From Pseudomonas typographi (GTDB lineage Bacteria; Pseudomonadota; Gammaproteobacteria; Pseudomonadales; Pseudomonadaceae): a DNA stretch of 64,000 nucleotides. This document shows positions 44,296 through 53,861 of this stretch, piece after piece. Where the stretch lies: positions 1 through 64,000 of the forward strand of contig NZ_JAAOCA010000023.1 in the NCBI RefSeq assembly GCF_014694385.1, read 5' to 3'. Below the pieces are notes generated by a model, which did no database searches, was not told the DNA's origin, and worked only from the letters and a program-made list of their open reading frames with translations. Made by a program: the position numbers and the translations under genes. Each line of letters starts with the position of its first letter. The stretch's first letter is position 1.

Positions 44296-45795
44296 ATGAT
44301 TGATTTGACTCGTGTCGCACCGCTGTTGAACGAGGGTGCGCGGCAGTTCCTAGGCAGCGCTCAGCCGATGTTGATTGGCGAGCAGTGGTGCAATGCCGAC
44401 AGCGGTGAGCTGATTGATGTTTTCGACCCTGCCACCGGCACGCTGCTCAGCCAGGTGCCCGCCGGCGGTGCCAGCGATGTCGACCGCGCAGTGACGGCTG
44501 CCCGCCAGGCATTGGCGGGGCCCTGGGGGCAAATGACCGGGCTGGAGCGCGGCAAGCTGATCACGCGCTTCGCGCAGCGGCTGGAAGCGCTTGCCGACGA
44601 ATTGGCACAGATCGAAGCGATCGACTGCGGCAAGGCCGTGACCCATGCCCGCTACGTTGATGTGCCGCTGACGGCCAACACCTACCACTACATGGCAGGT
44701 TGGGCGAGCAAGGTCGCGGGGGCCACCGTGGGGCTGTCGAGCCCAGGCAATGCTCATGCCTTTACCTTGCGCGAGCCCATCGGCGTGGTCGCGCAGATCG
44801 TACCGTGGAATTTTCCGCTGGTACTCACCGCCTACAAGTTGGCACCCATCCTGGCTACCGGCTGCACCACCATCATCAAGCCGGCCGAACAAACGCCCTT
44901 GAGCACCCTGCGCCTGGCCCAGATCGCCCTGGAGGTCGGCTTTCCGCCAGGTGTGATCAATGTGGTGACCGGCTATGGCGCGGCGGCTGGTGCGGCGCTG
45001 GCCGCTCATCCTGGGGTCGACAAGATCGCCTTCACCGGTTCGACCGAAGTCGGCAAACAGGTCGCCCGCACAGCCCTGGACTCGGTCAAGCGGGTGACGT
45101 TGGAACTGGGCGGCAAATCACCCATGGTGGTGTTTGCCGACGCCGATCTGGACCACGCTATTCCGGCCCTGGCACAAGCGATCTTCTTTCACCAAGGCCA
45201 AGTGTGTACCGCCGGTTCACGACTTCTGGTGCACCGCTCGATTCATGATCGGGTCATCGAAGGCATCATCCGGCAGGCAGGCCTACTGAAGATGGGCCAT
45301 GGCCTGGAGCCGGAAACCACGCTGGGCCCGCTGATTTCTAAACGCCAACTCGACCGGGTCCGCCACTACATCGAACAGGGCCAGCGGGATGGGGCCGATG
45401 TCATCAGCACCGGCCTGGAAACCGCCGAGTCCGGGTACTTTGTACAACCCACTTTGCTTGTGGGGGCATCGCCCGAGTCGGCGGTGATGCGTGAGGAGAT
45501 CTTCGGGCCGGTACTCTGCGTGACGTCGTTTGGCGACGAAGGCTTGCATGATATCGCTCGGCAAGCCAACGATACCCCCTTTGGCCTGAGCGCCAGTGTA
45601 TGGACCCACGACCTGTCCACCGCCCATACCATGGCCAAGCTGATCAAGGCCGGCAGCGTGTGGGTCAATGCCCATCACTGCTTCGACCCGGCCCTGCCAT
45701 TCGGCGGCTTCAAACAGTCTGGCTTTGGCCGCGAACAAGGCGCCGAGGCGATTCACACGTTTACCGAAGTCAAGTCGGTGTGTATGAAACTTTGA
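44296..45795 (+). CDS. NAD(P)+-dependent aldehyde dehydrogenase (betaine-aldehyde type)
   Basis: A 499-residue aldehyde dehydrogenase oxidising the GMC product to an acid. Motifs: PWNFPL, FTGSTEVGKQ, the catalytic glutamate in LELGGKSP, the catalytic cysteine in GQVCTAGSR, and EEIFGPV. The ATG at 44296 has GAGGA upstream at good spacing; a GTG two codons earlier is possible. The gene is the last of the sigma-54-type operon, 12 bp after the GMC gene. Confidence 0.92.
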   Translation: MIDLTRVAPLLNEGARQFLGSAQPMLIGEQWCNADSGELIDVFDPATGTLLSQVPAGGASDVDRAVTAARQALAGPWGQMTGLERGKLITRFAQRLEALADELAQIEAIDCGKAVTHARYVDVPLTANTYHYMAGWASKVAGATVGLSSPGNAHAFTLREPIGVVAQIVPWNFPLVLTAYKLAPILATGCTTIIKPAEQTPLSTLRLAQIALEVGFPPGVINVVTGYGAAAGAALAAHPGVDKIAFTGSTEVGKQVARTALDSVKRVTLELGGKSPMVVFADADLDHAIPALAQAIFFHQGQVCTAGSRLLVHRSIHDRVIEGIIRQAGLLKMGHGLEPETTLGPLISKRQLDRVRHYIEQGQRDGADVISTGLETAESGYFVQPTLLVGASPESAVMREEIFGPVLCVTSFGDEGLHDIARQANDTPFGLSASVWTHDLSTAHTMAKLIKAGSVWVNAHHCFDPALPFGGFKQSGFGREQGAEAIHTFTEVKSVCMKL

Positions 45796-45957
45796 CACAC
45801 CAAGCGCCCCTTTTGGGTGAAGGGGCCCCCTGGAAAACTTCACCCCGCTTTCTTCATGAACTGTGTAGATCGTATCTCGCCAGGGGGTGGATGGTCGGCG
45901 TTGGAACGCCACAGTTGTCGCCGGTCAGCCATAGCGCTCAGGTCGTGCCATTTCTAG

Positions 45958-45984
45958 TAGCTGGGGTAGCTGGGGTAGCTGGGG
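45958..45984. repeat. 9-bp tandem repeat (TAGCTGGGG)x3
   Basis: Three perfect copies of TAGCTGGGG followed by a diverged GGGGCTGTC stretch. Found inside the degenerate region. Confidence 0.75.
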
Positions 45985-46340
45985 CTGTCGGGGCTGTTGT
46001 TGTGAGCGTAGTCGTAGCAGGCAAAGCCCACCGACAGGCGCATCGCCATCGAAAGGGTAGGTGGTTTTGCTATCCACCCACACGCTGCCCGGGCGGCGGC
46101 TGCCGGTGCCCCATACTGGAAGGCGGTGACCCGCGCAGGGTCTCGATGTAGTTCACCCCCTAGGCGTTGAGAAACCCATACGGCGTGCCGCGGCAGCCCA
46201 GCGTCATGGCCGGACAGTTCGTGGCGGCCGCCACGCGGGCCACAATCACTGGCAGGCCCGCCGGTGGGCCTGAAGCGGTTACCCCGGCTGCCGGGTACCC
46301 TCGCCTCAGACCGAGCTGCGCACCGCGGGCGGCAGGTGCC

Positions 46341-46560
46341 TTGGCTAGAGAGGTATGTCACCAGCACCACTCCAGGGGCCAGTTCGCAGCCATTGAGGTC
46401 GCTGAGCGTGCGCTCGGCCACCGGCTCTCGGCTGCGCGCCGCAATCACCTGGGCGCTTTCCCAGGCGCCGCCGCTGGCGGCGAACTTATGAAAGTCATCG
46501 GCCAACAGGGCGTAGAGGGCGCTGGCGCCATGGCGCACGGCGGGTGCCAGCAGCTGGGTT
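46341..46560 (-). pseudogene. DUF4440 (NTF2-like) protein fragment
   Basis: The minus-strand frame reads ETQLLAPAVRHGASALYALL, DDFHKFAASGGAWES and ERTLSDLNGCELAPGVVLVT, the typical DUF4440 order of motifs, then loses similarity where the final strand should be. No usable start precedes it. Disrupted. Confidence 0.6.
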
Positions 46561-46938
46561 TCTCATGTATGGAGGTGCGTTTGGATGTTCATGTTCTCCG
46601 GCTGCTCATGGCAGCATACGCCACCGGCTGACCTAGAAGGGCACGGTAATCTGCTTGATGTGTTCTACCCGGCTGAACAGGTACGCCACCTGGGTTTGGG
46701 CCAACAATTACACGAGCATGTAGGGGGATCAACTGGTCGAACTGCACGCGGATGCAATTGTGCGCGATGGCGGGTAACCTGCTGGCGCTGCGTTTTTGCC
46801 TGTGCAATGGCTGGCGCGAGCTGGGCCACACGAGGATGATGGGGTGTTCAGCGGTACGTGCGCTCGGTGCGACCGGCGACACCAAACGGAGGAGGGTTAC
46901 TTGAACGATGAGCCCGTTTCGTATTCCAAGGAGGCATC

Positions 46939-47223
46939 GTGCCCAAGCCACTGCATGCCCACCTGTTTGAGATGAACTGCGTCAACCACATCATGCACGG
47001 CAGGGTGCCCCCGGACAACCGCCACCGCGCCAACGACCTCGACTACTGGATCGAGCTGGCGCCGCTGCTCGAATACGGCACGTTCGATGAGGTGTATTTG
47101 GCCGAGGTGGTAGGCCGACCGCGCTTGCTCGCCAGCCGCCCCGGGGCACGTTACCGAGATCTGGCGGCGCTTGAGCAAAGCCTGCCACCGCTGCGCTTCG
47201 ATGCCCCGGCGGTGGCGCCATGA
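46939..47223 (+). pseudogene. N-terminal fragment of a bacterial-luciferase-like FMN monooxygenase
   Basis: The first 50 residues (MPKPLHAHLFEMNCVNHIMH, then LDYWIELAPLLEYGTFDEVY) match the start of NtaA/SnaA/DszA-type flavin monooxygenases, but the frame then passes into an unrelated 40-residue tail ending FDAPAVAP and overlaps the ABC exporter start by ATGA. This looks like a fusion of an N-terminal fragment to the end of another gene that once preceded the exporter. Whether it is translated is unknown. Confidence 0.6.
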
Positions 47224-48998
47224 GCGCGAACGAGCAGGGCTGGGATGTGCGCCGGCTGCCCTCCACCCCAGGCGCGTTCGTGTGGTACTTCATCGCCCGT
47301 TACCGGCGGTTTTACCTGGGCATGTTGGCGCTGCAAACCGTGGCGGTGATGTGCGCGGTGCTGGTGCCTTGGGCGCTGGGGCAGATCACCCGCAAGGTCA
47401 GCCAGGGGTTGGCGGCCGACCAGGCCTTCGCGGTACTGACCTGGCCGCTGGCAGGCTTTGCCGGGTTGCTGGTGCTGGAGATGGTGTGCATACGCGGCGC
47501 CAGTTGGCTGCACGTGCGCACGCTGCCACGCCAGCGCCGCTCAGTGACCCACGCGATGTTCGCCTACCTGCAGCAACATTCGCACCGCTACATCACCAGC
47601 GAGTTCGCCGGGGCCCTGGCGCACCGTATCTCGGAAGTCTCCATGGGGGTCACGCAAACCCTGGCGATCCTGATTTTCGATTTGATCCCGCTGTTGGCCA
47701 CCCTGGCCCTGGCGGTAGTGATCCTGGCCACGGCCAACGCCTGGCTGGCGCTGTTCATGGGCGCCTGGGCCGTGGGCTTTTTGCTGCTGTGTTGGTTTTT
47801 GGCGCAGCGCAGCCACCCCTTGTCGCGCGAATACGCCGCCGCGCGCAGCACCAGCACCGGTAAGGTGGTCGATGCCGTGAGCAACCTCACCAACATCCGC
47901 CTGTTCGCTCGCCACCCCTTCGAGCACCAGTACCTGGGGCAATACCTGGACCGTGAGGTGGCCGCGGCGCACCGTTCGCTGGGCTACATGGAGCAGATCC
48001 GCTGGTTCCAGAACGCCTGCGGGGTGGTGCTCAAACTTGGCATCCTGGGCTTGGTCCTGTGGCTGTGGCGCGCTGGGGCCATCGACATCGCCACCTTCGT
48101 CATGGCCACCAGCTTGTCGCTGATGATCATTACCGACGTGGCGGGGCTGTCGCGCCGGTTGCTGGAGTTTTTCGAAGCCACCGGCAACATCGCCAACGGC
48201 GTGCGCACCGTGGTACGCCCCCACGAGGTCACCGACCGGCCCGATGCGCGGCCGCTAAAGGTCGCCCGTGGCGAGGTGAGCTTCAACGATGTGACCTTCG
48301 GCTACCACGCCGGCCGGCCGATTTTCCAGCATCTGAACCTGCACATTCCCGCTGGGCAGCGGGTGGGCCTGGTGGGCGCATCGGGCTCGGGTAAGTCCAC
48401 GCTGCTGAGCCTGCTGTTGCGCTTGTACGACGTGAACGAGGGGCAAGTGCTGGTCGACGGCCAGGACGTGCGCAGCGTCACCCAGCATTCGCTGCACAGG
48501 CAGATCGGGCTGATCCCCCAGGAGCCTGGGCTGTTCCACCGCAGCATCCGTGAAAACATCCATTACGGCCGGCTGGATGCCGACGATGAGGCGTTGCTGG
48601 CCGCCATCGACCGGGCCGGCGCGCGCGGCTTCATCGAGGCCATGGAGCAAGGCTACGACTCATTGGTGGGGGAGCGCGGGGTCAAGCTATCCGGCGGCCA
48701 GCGCCAGCGCATAGCCATTGCCCGGGTGCTGCTTAAGAACGCGCCCATCCTCGTGATGGACGAAGCCACCTCCAGCCTGGACTCGATCACCGAGCGCTAC
48801 ATCCAGGACAAGCTCGATGAAATCATGGACGACAAAACCGTGATCGTGGTTGCCCACCGGCTTTCCACCGTGGCCCACCTCGACCGCATCATCGTGTTTG
48901 ATCGCGGCCGGGTGGTCGAAGACGGCAGCCACGCCCAACTGCTGGCCCAACGTGGGTATTATTACCGGCTGTGGAGCCGGCAGGATGTGGCCGCGTGA
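47220..48998 (+). CDS. ABC exporter, fused permease and ATPase
   Basis: A 592-residue half-transporter: six predicted transmembrane helices (about 30-315) followed by a nucleotide-binding domain with Walker A GASGSGKST (near 385), the signature LSGGQRQ, Walker B ILVMDEATSSLDS and the H-loop VVAHRL. It belongs to the MsbA/McjD exporter superfamily and would act as a homodimer. Substrate unknown. Its start overlaps the preceding fragment by four bases. Confidence 0.9.
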   Translation: MSANEQGWDVRRLPSTPGAFVWYFIARYRRFYLGMLALQTVAVMCAVLVPWALGQITRKVSQGLAADQAFAVLTWPLAGFAGLLVLEMVCIRGASWLHVRTLPRQRRSVTHAMFAYLQQHSHRYITSEFAGALAHRISEVSMGVTQTLAILIFDLIPLLATLALAVVILATANAWLALFMGAWAVGFLLLCWFLAQRSHPLSREYAAARSTSTGKVVDAVSNLTNIRLFARHPFEHQYLGQYLDREVAAAHRSLGYMEQIRWFQNACGVVLKLGILGLVLWLWRAGAIDIATFVMATSLSLMIITDVAGLSRRLLEFFEATGNIANGVRTVVRPHEVTDRPDARPLKVARGEVSFNDVTFGYHAGRPIFQHLNLHIPAGQRVGLVGASGSGKSTLLSLLLRLYDVNEGQVLVDGQDVRSVTQHSLHRQIGLIPQEPGLFHRSIRENIHYGRLDADDEALLAAIDRAGARGFIEAMEQGYDSLVGERGVKLSGGQRQRIAIARVLLKNAPILVMDEATSSLDSITERYIQDKLDEIMDDKTVIVVAHRLSTVAHLDRIIVFDRGRVVEDGSHAQLLAQRGYYYRLWSRQDVAA

Positions 48999-49185
48999 GC
49001 CTCTGGCCGTTGCTGCCGTGCGCCCGGCCGCAGCCCCTACAACTGCGCGCCCTGGCGCTGTTGCCCCAGTGGCAATGACCCCACAGTTGCCCCGTCCTCA
49101 GCACCGGCCTACACACAAAGCGTGTTTGATCGGTAAGTTATAAGTGGGCACGGCTCCTGCAACCGCGCCGTTGAGCTTTCCGCTG

Positions 49186-49330
49186 GGCGCCGGCAAGCGC
49201 GGATTGCCAGCGCCCTGAGGCCGCTGCTGTGGGTCGCCGACGAACCCACCACTGCCCTAGGCGCCGTTGACGAGGCCTTTAACCTGTTCGATGAAACCCG
49301 ACGCTGGAAAATCGCCGCCTCAGTTGTAGA
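49186..49330 (+). pseudogene. ABC ATPase fragment
   Basis: One plus-strand frame reads ARIASALRPLLWVADEPTTA and then LGAVDEAFNLFDETRRW, which resembles the Walker B/D-loop part (VADEPTTALD) of an oligopeptide-type ABC ATPase. Upstream and downstream parts are missing. Confidence 0.5.
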
Positions 49331-50480
49331 ACTTCACATCCGACGGCGCATCGATGTCGAACTTCTGCACCGTCGCGCCTAGGGTGCCCTTGGCCGGGTC
49401 ACGCTGTACCACCACGATCTGGTTGCTCTTCTGGTTGGCGATCAGCACGTACTTGCCGCTGGGGTCGAAGGTGAACTCACGTGGTTCGATGCCTTCGACG
49501 CTGCGCCGCTGCACTTCCTTGAGTTCGCCGTTGGCCTTGTTCACGCTGAACACCAGCAGCTCGTTGCTTTGCCCGCGGTTGGTCACGTACAGGTAGCCGC
49601 CATCGGGCGAGAAATGCAGCGCTGCGCCGGCCTTGTGCGCGGCGTCAGTGCCGGCGGCCAGTTCGACACTTTGCGTTTGCACCAGGTTGCCGGCCTTGAC
49701 ATCGAACACCACCACCCCACCGGCCATTTCCAGGGTCAGGTAGGCGTGTTTGCCATCTGGGCTAAACAGCAAATGGCGCGGGCCGCTGCCGGGCGGCAGC
49801 GCCACGGCCGCTGGGTTGGCGGCGGTGAGCGGGTGGGCCCTGTTGGCCGCATCGTAGTGGTAAACGAACACCTTGTCGGCGCCCAGGTCTTGCACGTACA
49901 CATAGCGGCCATCGGGGCTGGACACCACCGAGTGCACATGGCTGCTGGCCTGGCGCTCGGGGTTGACCTTCGAAGCTTCATGAGTTTCCTGCTGCTGCAC
50001 TTCGCTCAGCTTGCCCGCCTTGTCGACCGCCAGTACCGCCAGGCTGCCGCCCGGTTGCGGGTGCACGGCGTAGTTGGCGACAAACAAATGGGCCTCGCCC
50101 TTGGCCAGGCTGGAGAAGGTCGGCTCTTCACCACGGGTGTCAACCTGGTTGAGCAGCGCCAGGGCATGGGTTTTAGGGTCGATGCTGAAGGCGCTGGCCT
50201 TACCGACCACATCCTTGGCGCCTGGGCCGTTTTCGTTCACTGCGTAGAGACGGCTGCGGTCGTGGTTGAAGGTCAACCAGGAAGGGTTTTCGCTCACGGC
50301 CACCTGCAGTGGGGCGCTGGCGATCTGGCCGGTGGCGGGGTCGAACGCGTACCGGTAAATGCCCTGGCTGGTGCCGGCGGTATAAGTGCCGACCCACAGT
50401 TCGTGGCTGGCAGCACTGGCGTAGGTAGCCCACAGGCTAAGGCTGCTGGCGAGCAGCAAGGGCAAGGCTTGACGTTTCAT
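49320..50480 (-). CDS. Lactonase-family beta-propeller protein (6-phosphogluconolactonase-like, exported)
   Basis: A 386-residue protein of the YbhE/PF10282 lactonase family: seven-bladed propeller with repeats such as LLFSPDGKHAYLTLE, LHFSPDGGYLYVTNRG and FTFDPSGKYVLIANQ. Unlike cytoplasmic Pgl, it carries a signal peptide (LPLLLASSLSLWATYASA), so it acts in the periplasm, perhaps on sugar lactones. ATG 50480; 20 upstream codons are excluded. Confidence 0.88.
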   Translation of the reverse strand: MKRQALPLLLASSLSLWATYASAASHELWVGTYTAGTSQGIYRYAFDPATGQIASAPLQVAVSENPSWLTFNHDRSRLYAVNENGPGAKDVVGKASAFSIDPKTHALALLNQVDTRGEEPTFSSLAKGEAHLFVANYAVHPQPGGSLAVLAVDKAGKLSEVQQQETHEASKVNPERQASSHVHSVVSSPDGRYVYVQDLGADKVFVYHYDAANRAHPLTAANPAAVALPPGSGPRHLLFSPDGKHAYLTLEMAGGVVVFDVKAGNLVQTQSVELAAGTDAAHKAGAALHFSPDGGYLYVTNRGQSNELLVFSVNKANGELKEVQRRSVEGIEPREFTFDPSGKYVLIANQKSNQIVVVQRDPAKGTLGATVQKFDIDAPSDVKFYN

Positions 50481-50744
50481 TATTTTTTTCCTTGACGGCG
50501 GTGGGTCGTGAGACCGGAAGACGGGGCGGTAGCGGCACACGGCTATGCGGCAATACGCCTACTTGTACGGTAGCCCGCCCCCCGGTTGCTCGATAATCTT
50601 AGCGCCAAACGCTAAGTTTATTTTTAGCCCAAATGAAATACCGTTGCCGCTAGGGCGATGGGCCCCGTGGCGTGGCGCTACGCCGACAGCGGCAGGGCCA
50701 CCGCCTCGGCCGCAAACGGGCCGTTTATAGGAGCCCGAAATCAG

Positions 50745-51740
50745 TCAGGAGAACCCGGTCACCGCGTGAGGTACGTAGTGCGCTTGCAGCCGTTCGGTTT
50801 GCGCCGTGCTCAGCTCTACGCCTAATGCGGCGATGGCGTCGTCCAGTTGCGCTACTTTCGAGGCCCCGACGATGGGCGCCGACACCCCTCGCTGGCCCAG
50901 CACCCAGGCCAGGGCAATTTGTGCCATTGGCAGGCCACGTTCGGCGGCGACGGCTTCGACCACGTCGATTACCTCGCCGTCTTGCACCTCGGTGCCTTGG
51001 TAGAACGATTGGCCGGAGAGGTCGGTGCGGGTGCGCTCGGTCTGTTCGCCCTTGGGCCGGGTCAACCGGCCGCGGGCCATGGGGCTCCAAGGGATCAGCC
51101 CGACGCCTTGGTCGAGGCACAGCGGGATCATTTCGCGCTCTTCTTCGCGGTACAGCAGGTTCAGGTAATTCTGCATGGAGACGAACCGGCTCCAGCCGTT
51201 GGCCAGTGCCACCTGCTGCGCCTTGGCGAACTGCCAGGCGAACATCGAAGAGGCGCCGATGTAGCGCGCCTTGCCGGCCCTGACCACGTCGTGCAGGGCC
51301 TCCATGGTTTCCTCGATGGGGGTGTGGTAGTCCCAGCGGTGGATCTGGTACAGGTCGACGTAGTCGGTGCCCAAGCGCTGCAAGCTGGCGTCGATACCCG
51401 CCAGGATGGCCTTGCGCGACAGCCCTTGCTCGTTGGGCTTGGTGGAACCTTCCCACATGTTGGCCGGGTAGAACACCTTGGTGGCGATCACCGTTTCGTC
51501 GCGGCGGGTGTACTCCTTGAGCAGCTTGCCGACGATGATCTCCGAAGTGCCGGCCGAGTAGCTGTTGGCGGTGTCGAAGAAGTTGATGCCTTGCTCGACG
51601 GCATGCTTGATGATCGGCCGGCTGGCCGATTCGTCGAGGGTCCAGGGGTGGGTGCCGGCATTCGGCTCGCCGAAGGTCATGCAACCCAGGCACAACCGCG
51701 AGATGTCCAGGCCGGTGCTGCCTAGTTTGACGTATTGCAT
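50745..51740 (-). CDS. Aldo/keto reductase
   Basis: A 331-residue NADPH-dependent oxidoreductase of the Tas/YajO-type AKR group. MQYVKLGSTGLDISRLCLGC opens the barrel, FFDTANSYSAGTSE holds the catalytic Asp/Tyr, VDLYQIHRWD the histidine, and GASKVAQLDDAIAAL the NADPH site. The frame continues 79 codons upstream without stop, but those residues do not belong to the AKR fold. Substrate unknown. Confidence 0.92.
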   Translation of the reverse strand: MQYVKLGSTGLDISRLCLGCMTFGEPNAGTHPWTLDESASRPIIKHAVEQGINFFDTANSYSAGTSEIIVGKLLKEYTRRDETVIATKVFYPANMWEGSTKPNEQGLSRKAILAGIDASLQRLGTDYVDLYQIHRWDYHTPIEETMEALHDVVRAGKARYIGASSMFAWQFAKAQQVALANGWSRFVSMQNYLNLLYREEEREMIPLCLDQGVGLIPWSPMARGRLTRPKGEQTERTRTDLSGQSFYQGTEVQDGEVIDVVEAVAAERGLPMAQIALAWVLGQRGVSAPIVGASKVAQLDDAIAALGVELSTAQTERLQAHYVPHAVTGFS

Positions 51741-52069
51741 TTGGGGTAGCCCTGCTGTGGGTGGTGAAGAGGGGTTAAGGGTAACCGCTGCAGGGGCAGC
51801 TTTCAGCTGCTGCCTGCGCCAGTTGCTCACCGGCTCGCGTTGTACGATGTGCTCGACCACGTGGGCGATGCTGGCGTACAGGCCCAGGTCGCGCAGTTGT
51901 ACCAGCGCTTTGCTATGTATCGGCCCCGCTGCGCTGTAAGGGCAGCCGAAGAACGCGCCGTTAACATCGGCGCCCACAAAGATGAAGATTTTCGCTGTGA
52001 CACTTAGCCACGTAGAGGGCCGGGCTGGATCGCTGTATAGTTTCTTACATACCGAAGTTCGAGTGTCCG
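51741..52069. other. Spacer between the aldo/keto reductase and the iron-uptake operon
   Basis: The minus strand stays open (to 51,977) and reads GCPYSAAGPIHSKALVQLRD and VVEHIVQREPVSNWRRQQ, coding-like but of no family I can name; it may be a gene remnant fused in frame to the reductase. The promoter of the 52,070 operon must lie near 52,000-52,060, where TATAGT could be a -10. No Fur box was recognised. Confidence 0.4.
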
Positions 52070-53089
52070 ATGTCTGTGCGAACGCGCCCGTACCTCCCTT
52101 TGCTCAGTGTTTTGCTGCTGGTCGGTGCGGCGTTATCGGCCTTATTGTTTGGGCGCTACGCGATCTCAATCAATGAGCTGTGCCAGTTCATCCAGGCATC
52201 CAGCGGCGTCGGCGACATGCCCGCCGGGCGTTATCAACTGATCCACAGCCTTATCATCGATGCCCGCCTGCCGCGGGTTATCGCCGGGGTGTTGGTGGGT
52301 GCGGGGCTTTCAGTATCTGGCGCGGCGTACCAGGCGGTGTTCCGTAATCCATTGGTATCGCCGGGCTTGCTCGGGGTGCTCAGTGGTTGTGCGTTCGGTG
52401 CCGCGCTGGGCGTTATCTGGCATTTGCATCCGTTACCTACGGCGTTACTGGCCTGCGCCACCGGTTTGCTCGCGGTGGCGGTCGGCATGGGCATCGCTCA
52501 CCTGTTCCAGGCGCCGTCGATTTTGCTGTTGGTGCTGGGGGGCATCGTCGCCAATGCGTTGTTCACTTCCTTGTTGTCGATCGCCCAGTATATGGCCGAC
52601 CCGCTGGATCAACTGCCCAGCATCGTTTATTGGCTACTGGGCAGCCTTAGCGCAGTCGATCAACACGCGCTGTTGCTCACCGGGCCGGTGCTGGCATTCG
52701 CCATTGTTCTTTTGTGCTTAGGTGGCCGGGCTATCGACGCGCTCTCCCTCAGCGATGACGAAGCTCACAGCCTGGGTGTGCCGGTGCGCAAAATCCGCGT
52801 TGGGGTGATCATCCTGGCCACGTTGGTTTGCGCACTGACGGTGAGCCTGGCCGGGATGGTCGGCTGGGTTGGCCTACTGGTACCGCACGTGGCGCGGCTT
52901 CTCGTGGGCCCTGGCAACGCTCGGCTGCTGCCCGTGAGCGGCTGCCTGGGCGGGGCCTTTCTGCTCGCCGCCGACGGGGTTGCGCGCAGTGTGTCGGCCG
53001 GCGAAATCCCCTTGGGCATCATTACCGAACTGTTCGGTGCCGTTGCGTTCGTGCTGGTGCTGCACCGAGTCCGCAAGGGTTGGCTATGA
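52070..53089 (+). CDS. FecCD-family ABC permease (iron-siderophore/cobalamin type)
   Basis: A 339-residue inner-membrane permease with about nine or ten hydrophobic segments. Family motifs: RLPRVIAGVLVGAGLSVSGA, FRNPLVSPGLLGVLSG, and VGWVGLLVPHVARLLVG. First gene of a four-gene operon; its TGA overlaps the ATPase ATG. Confidence 0.93.
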   Translation: MSVRTRPYLPLLSVLLLVGAALSALLFGRYAISINELCQFIQASSGVGDMPAGRYQLIHSLIIDARLPRVIAGVLVGAGLSVSGAAYQAVFRNPLVSPGLLGVLSGCAFGAALGVIWHLHPLPTALLACATGLLAVAVGMGIAHLFQAPSILLLVLGGIVANALFTSLLSIAQYMADPLDQLPSIVYWLLGSLSAVDQHALLLTGPVLAFAIVLLCLGGRAIDALSLSDDEAHSLGVPVRKIRVGVIILATLVCALTVSLAGMVGWVGLLVPHVARLLVGPGNARLLPVSGCLGGAFLLAADGVARSVSAGEIPLGIITELFGAVAFVLVLHRVRKGWL

Positions 53090-53847
53090 CGCTGTTGCAG
53101 GCAGACCAACTGAGCTATCGCTTGGGTGACCGGCTCATTCTCGACAACCTATCTTTTGGCATTTACAGCGGTGACAACATCGCCCTGCTGGGCGCCAATG
53201 GCGCGGGTAAAAGTACCCTGTTGCGAATTCTTCTGGGCCTGCTCAAACCGACAACAGGGCGGGTGCTGCTCGCCGGCCAGCCGCTGTACGGCCTCAGCCG
53301 CCGCGCCGTCGCCCGGCAGTTGGCTTACGTACCGCAAAGCCATGTACCGAGCTTCCCCTTCAGCGTTGCGCATATCGTTGCGCAAGGGCGCTTGCCCGCT
53401 ACTGGGCTCGGCCGTGCCCCGGCCGAGGCGGATGAGCAATGTGCCCGCCAAGCGCTCACTGAGCTGGGCATCGATCACTTGCGTGCCCGGCCTTATACCG
53501 AGTTGTCCGGTGGTGAACGGCAGTTGGTGCTGATCGCCCGGGCAATGGTGCAGCGTGCCCGCGTGATCATTCTGGATGAGCCGATCACCGGCCTGGATTA
53601 TGGCCACCAGCTGCGTTTGCTCGGTTTGCTGCAGCGGCTCGCCGAACAGGGCCTGAGCGTTTTGTCGAGCAGCCACCGCCCGGAACAAGCCTTGGCGTCG
53701 GCCAATCGCGTACTGGTGTTGCACCAGGGGCAGTTGATCGCTGATGGCCCACCGCGCGAGACCATCGACAGCGCCCTGATGCAGCGCCTTTATCGCGTCA
53801 CCCTGAGGCAGATCGATGCCGCCGGCCACCGTTTTTTTGTCCCTTGA
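53086..53847 (+). CDS. ABC transporter ATPase (FecE/FepC type)
   Basis: A 253-residue ATPase with Walker A GANGAGKST, Q-loop AYVPQSHVPSFPFS, signature LSGGERQLV and Walker B VIILDEPITGLD. It energises the preceding permease. The start at 53086 overlaps the permease stop (ATGA). Confidence 0.94.
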   Translation: MTLLQADQLSYRLGDRLILDNLSFGIYSGDNIALLGANGAGKSTLLRILLGLLKPTTGRVLLAGQPLYGLSRRAVARQLAYVPQSHVPSFPFSVAHIVAQGRLPATGLGRAPAEADEQCARQALTELGIDHLRARPYTELSGGERQLVLIARAMVQRARVIILDEPITGLDYGHQLRLLGLLQRLAEQGLSVLSSSHRPEQALASANRVLVLHQGQLIADGPPRETIDSALMQRLYRVTLRQIDAAGHRFFVP

Positions 53848-53861
53848 TAAGCCCCTTCCCT

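Larger units (their letters stand above)
45796..46938. other. Degenerate region with gene fragments
   Basis: About 1.1 kb with no intact gene. It contains a 9-bp tandem repeat, a DUF4440 fragment on the minus strand and unassigned, heavily frameshifted coding-like sequence. Together with the fragments near 46,939 and 49,186 it looks like a scar of repeated rearrangement. Confidence 0.6.

Noticed and set aside
51970..52069. Fur box before the siderophore-type operon
   Set aside because: No GATAAT-like hexamer array or 19-bp palindrome found.
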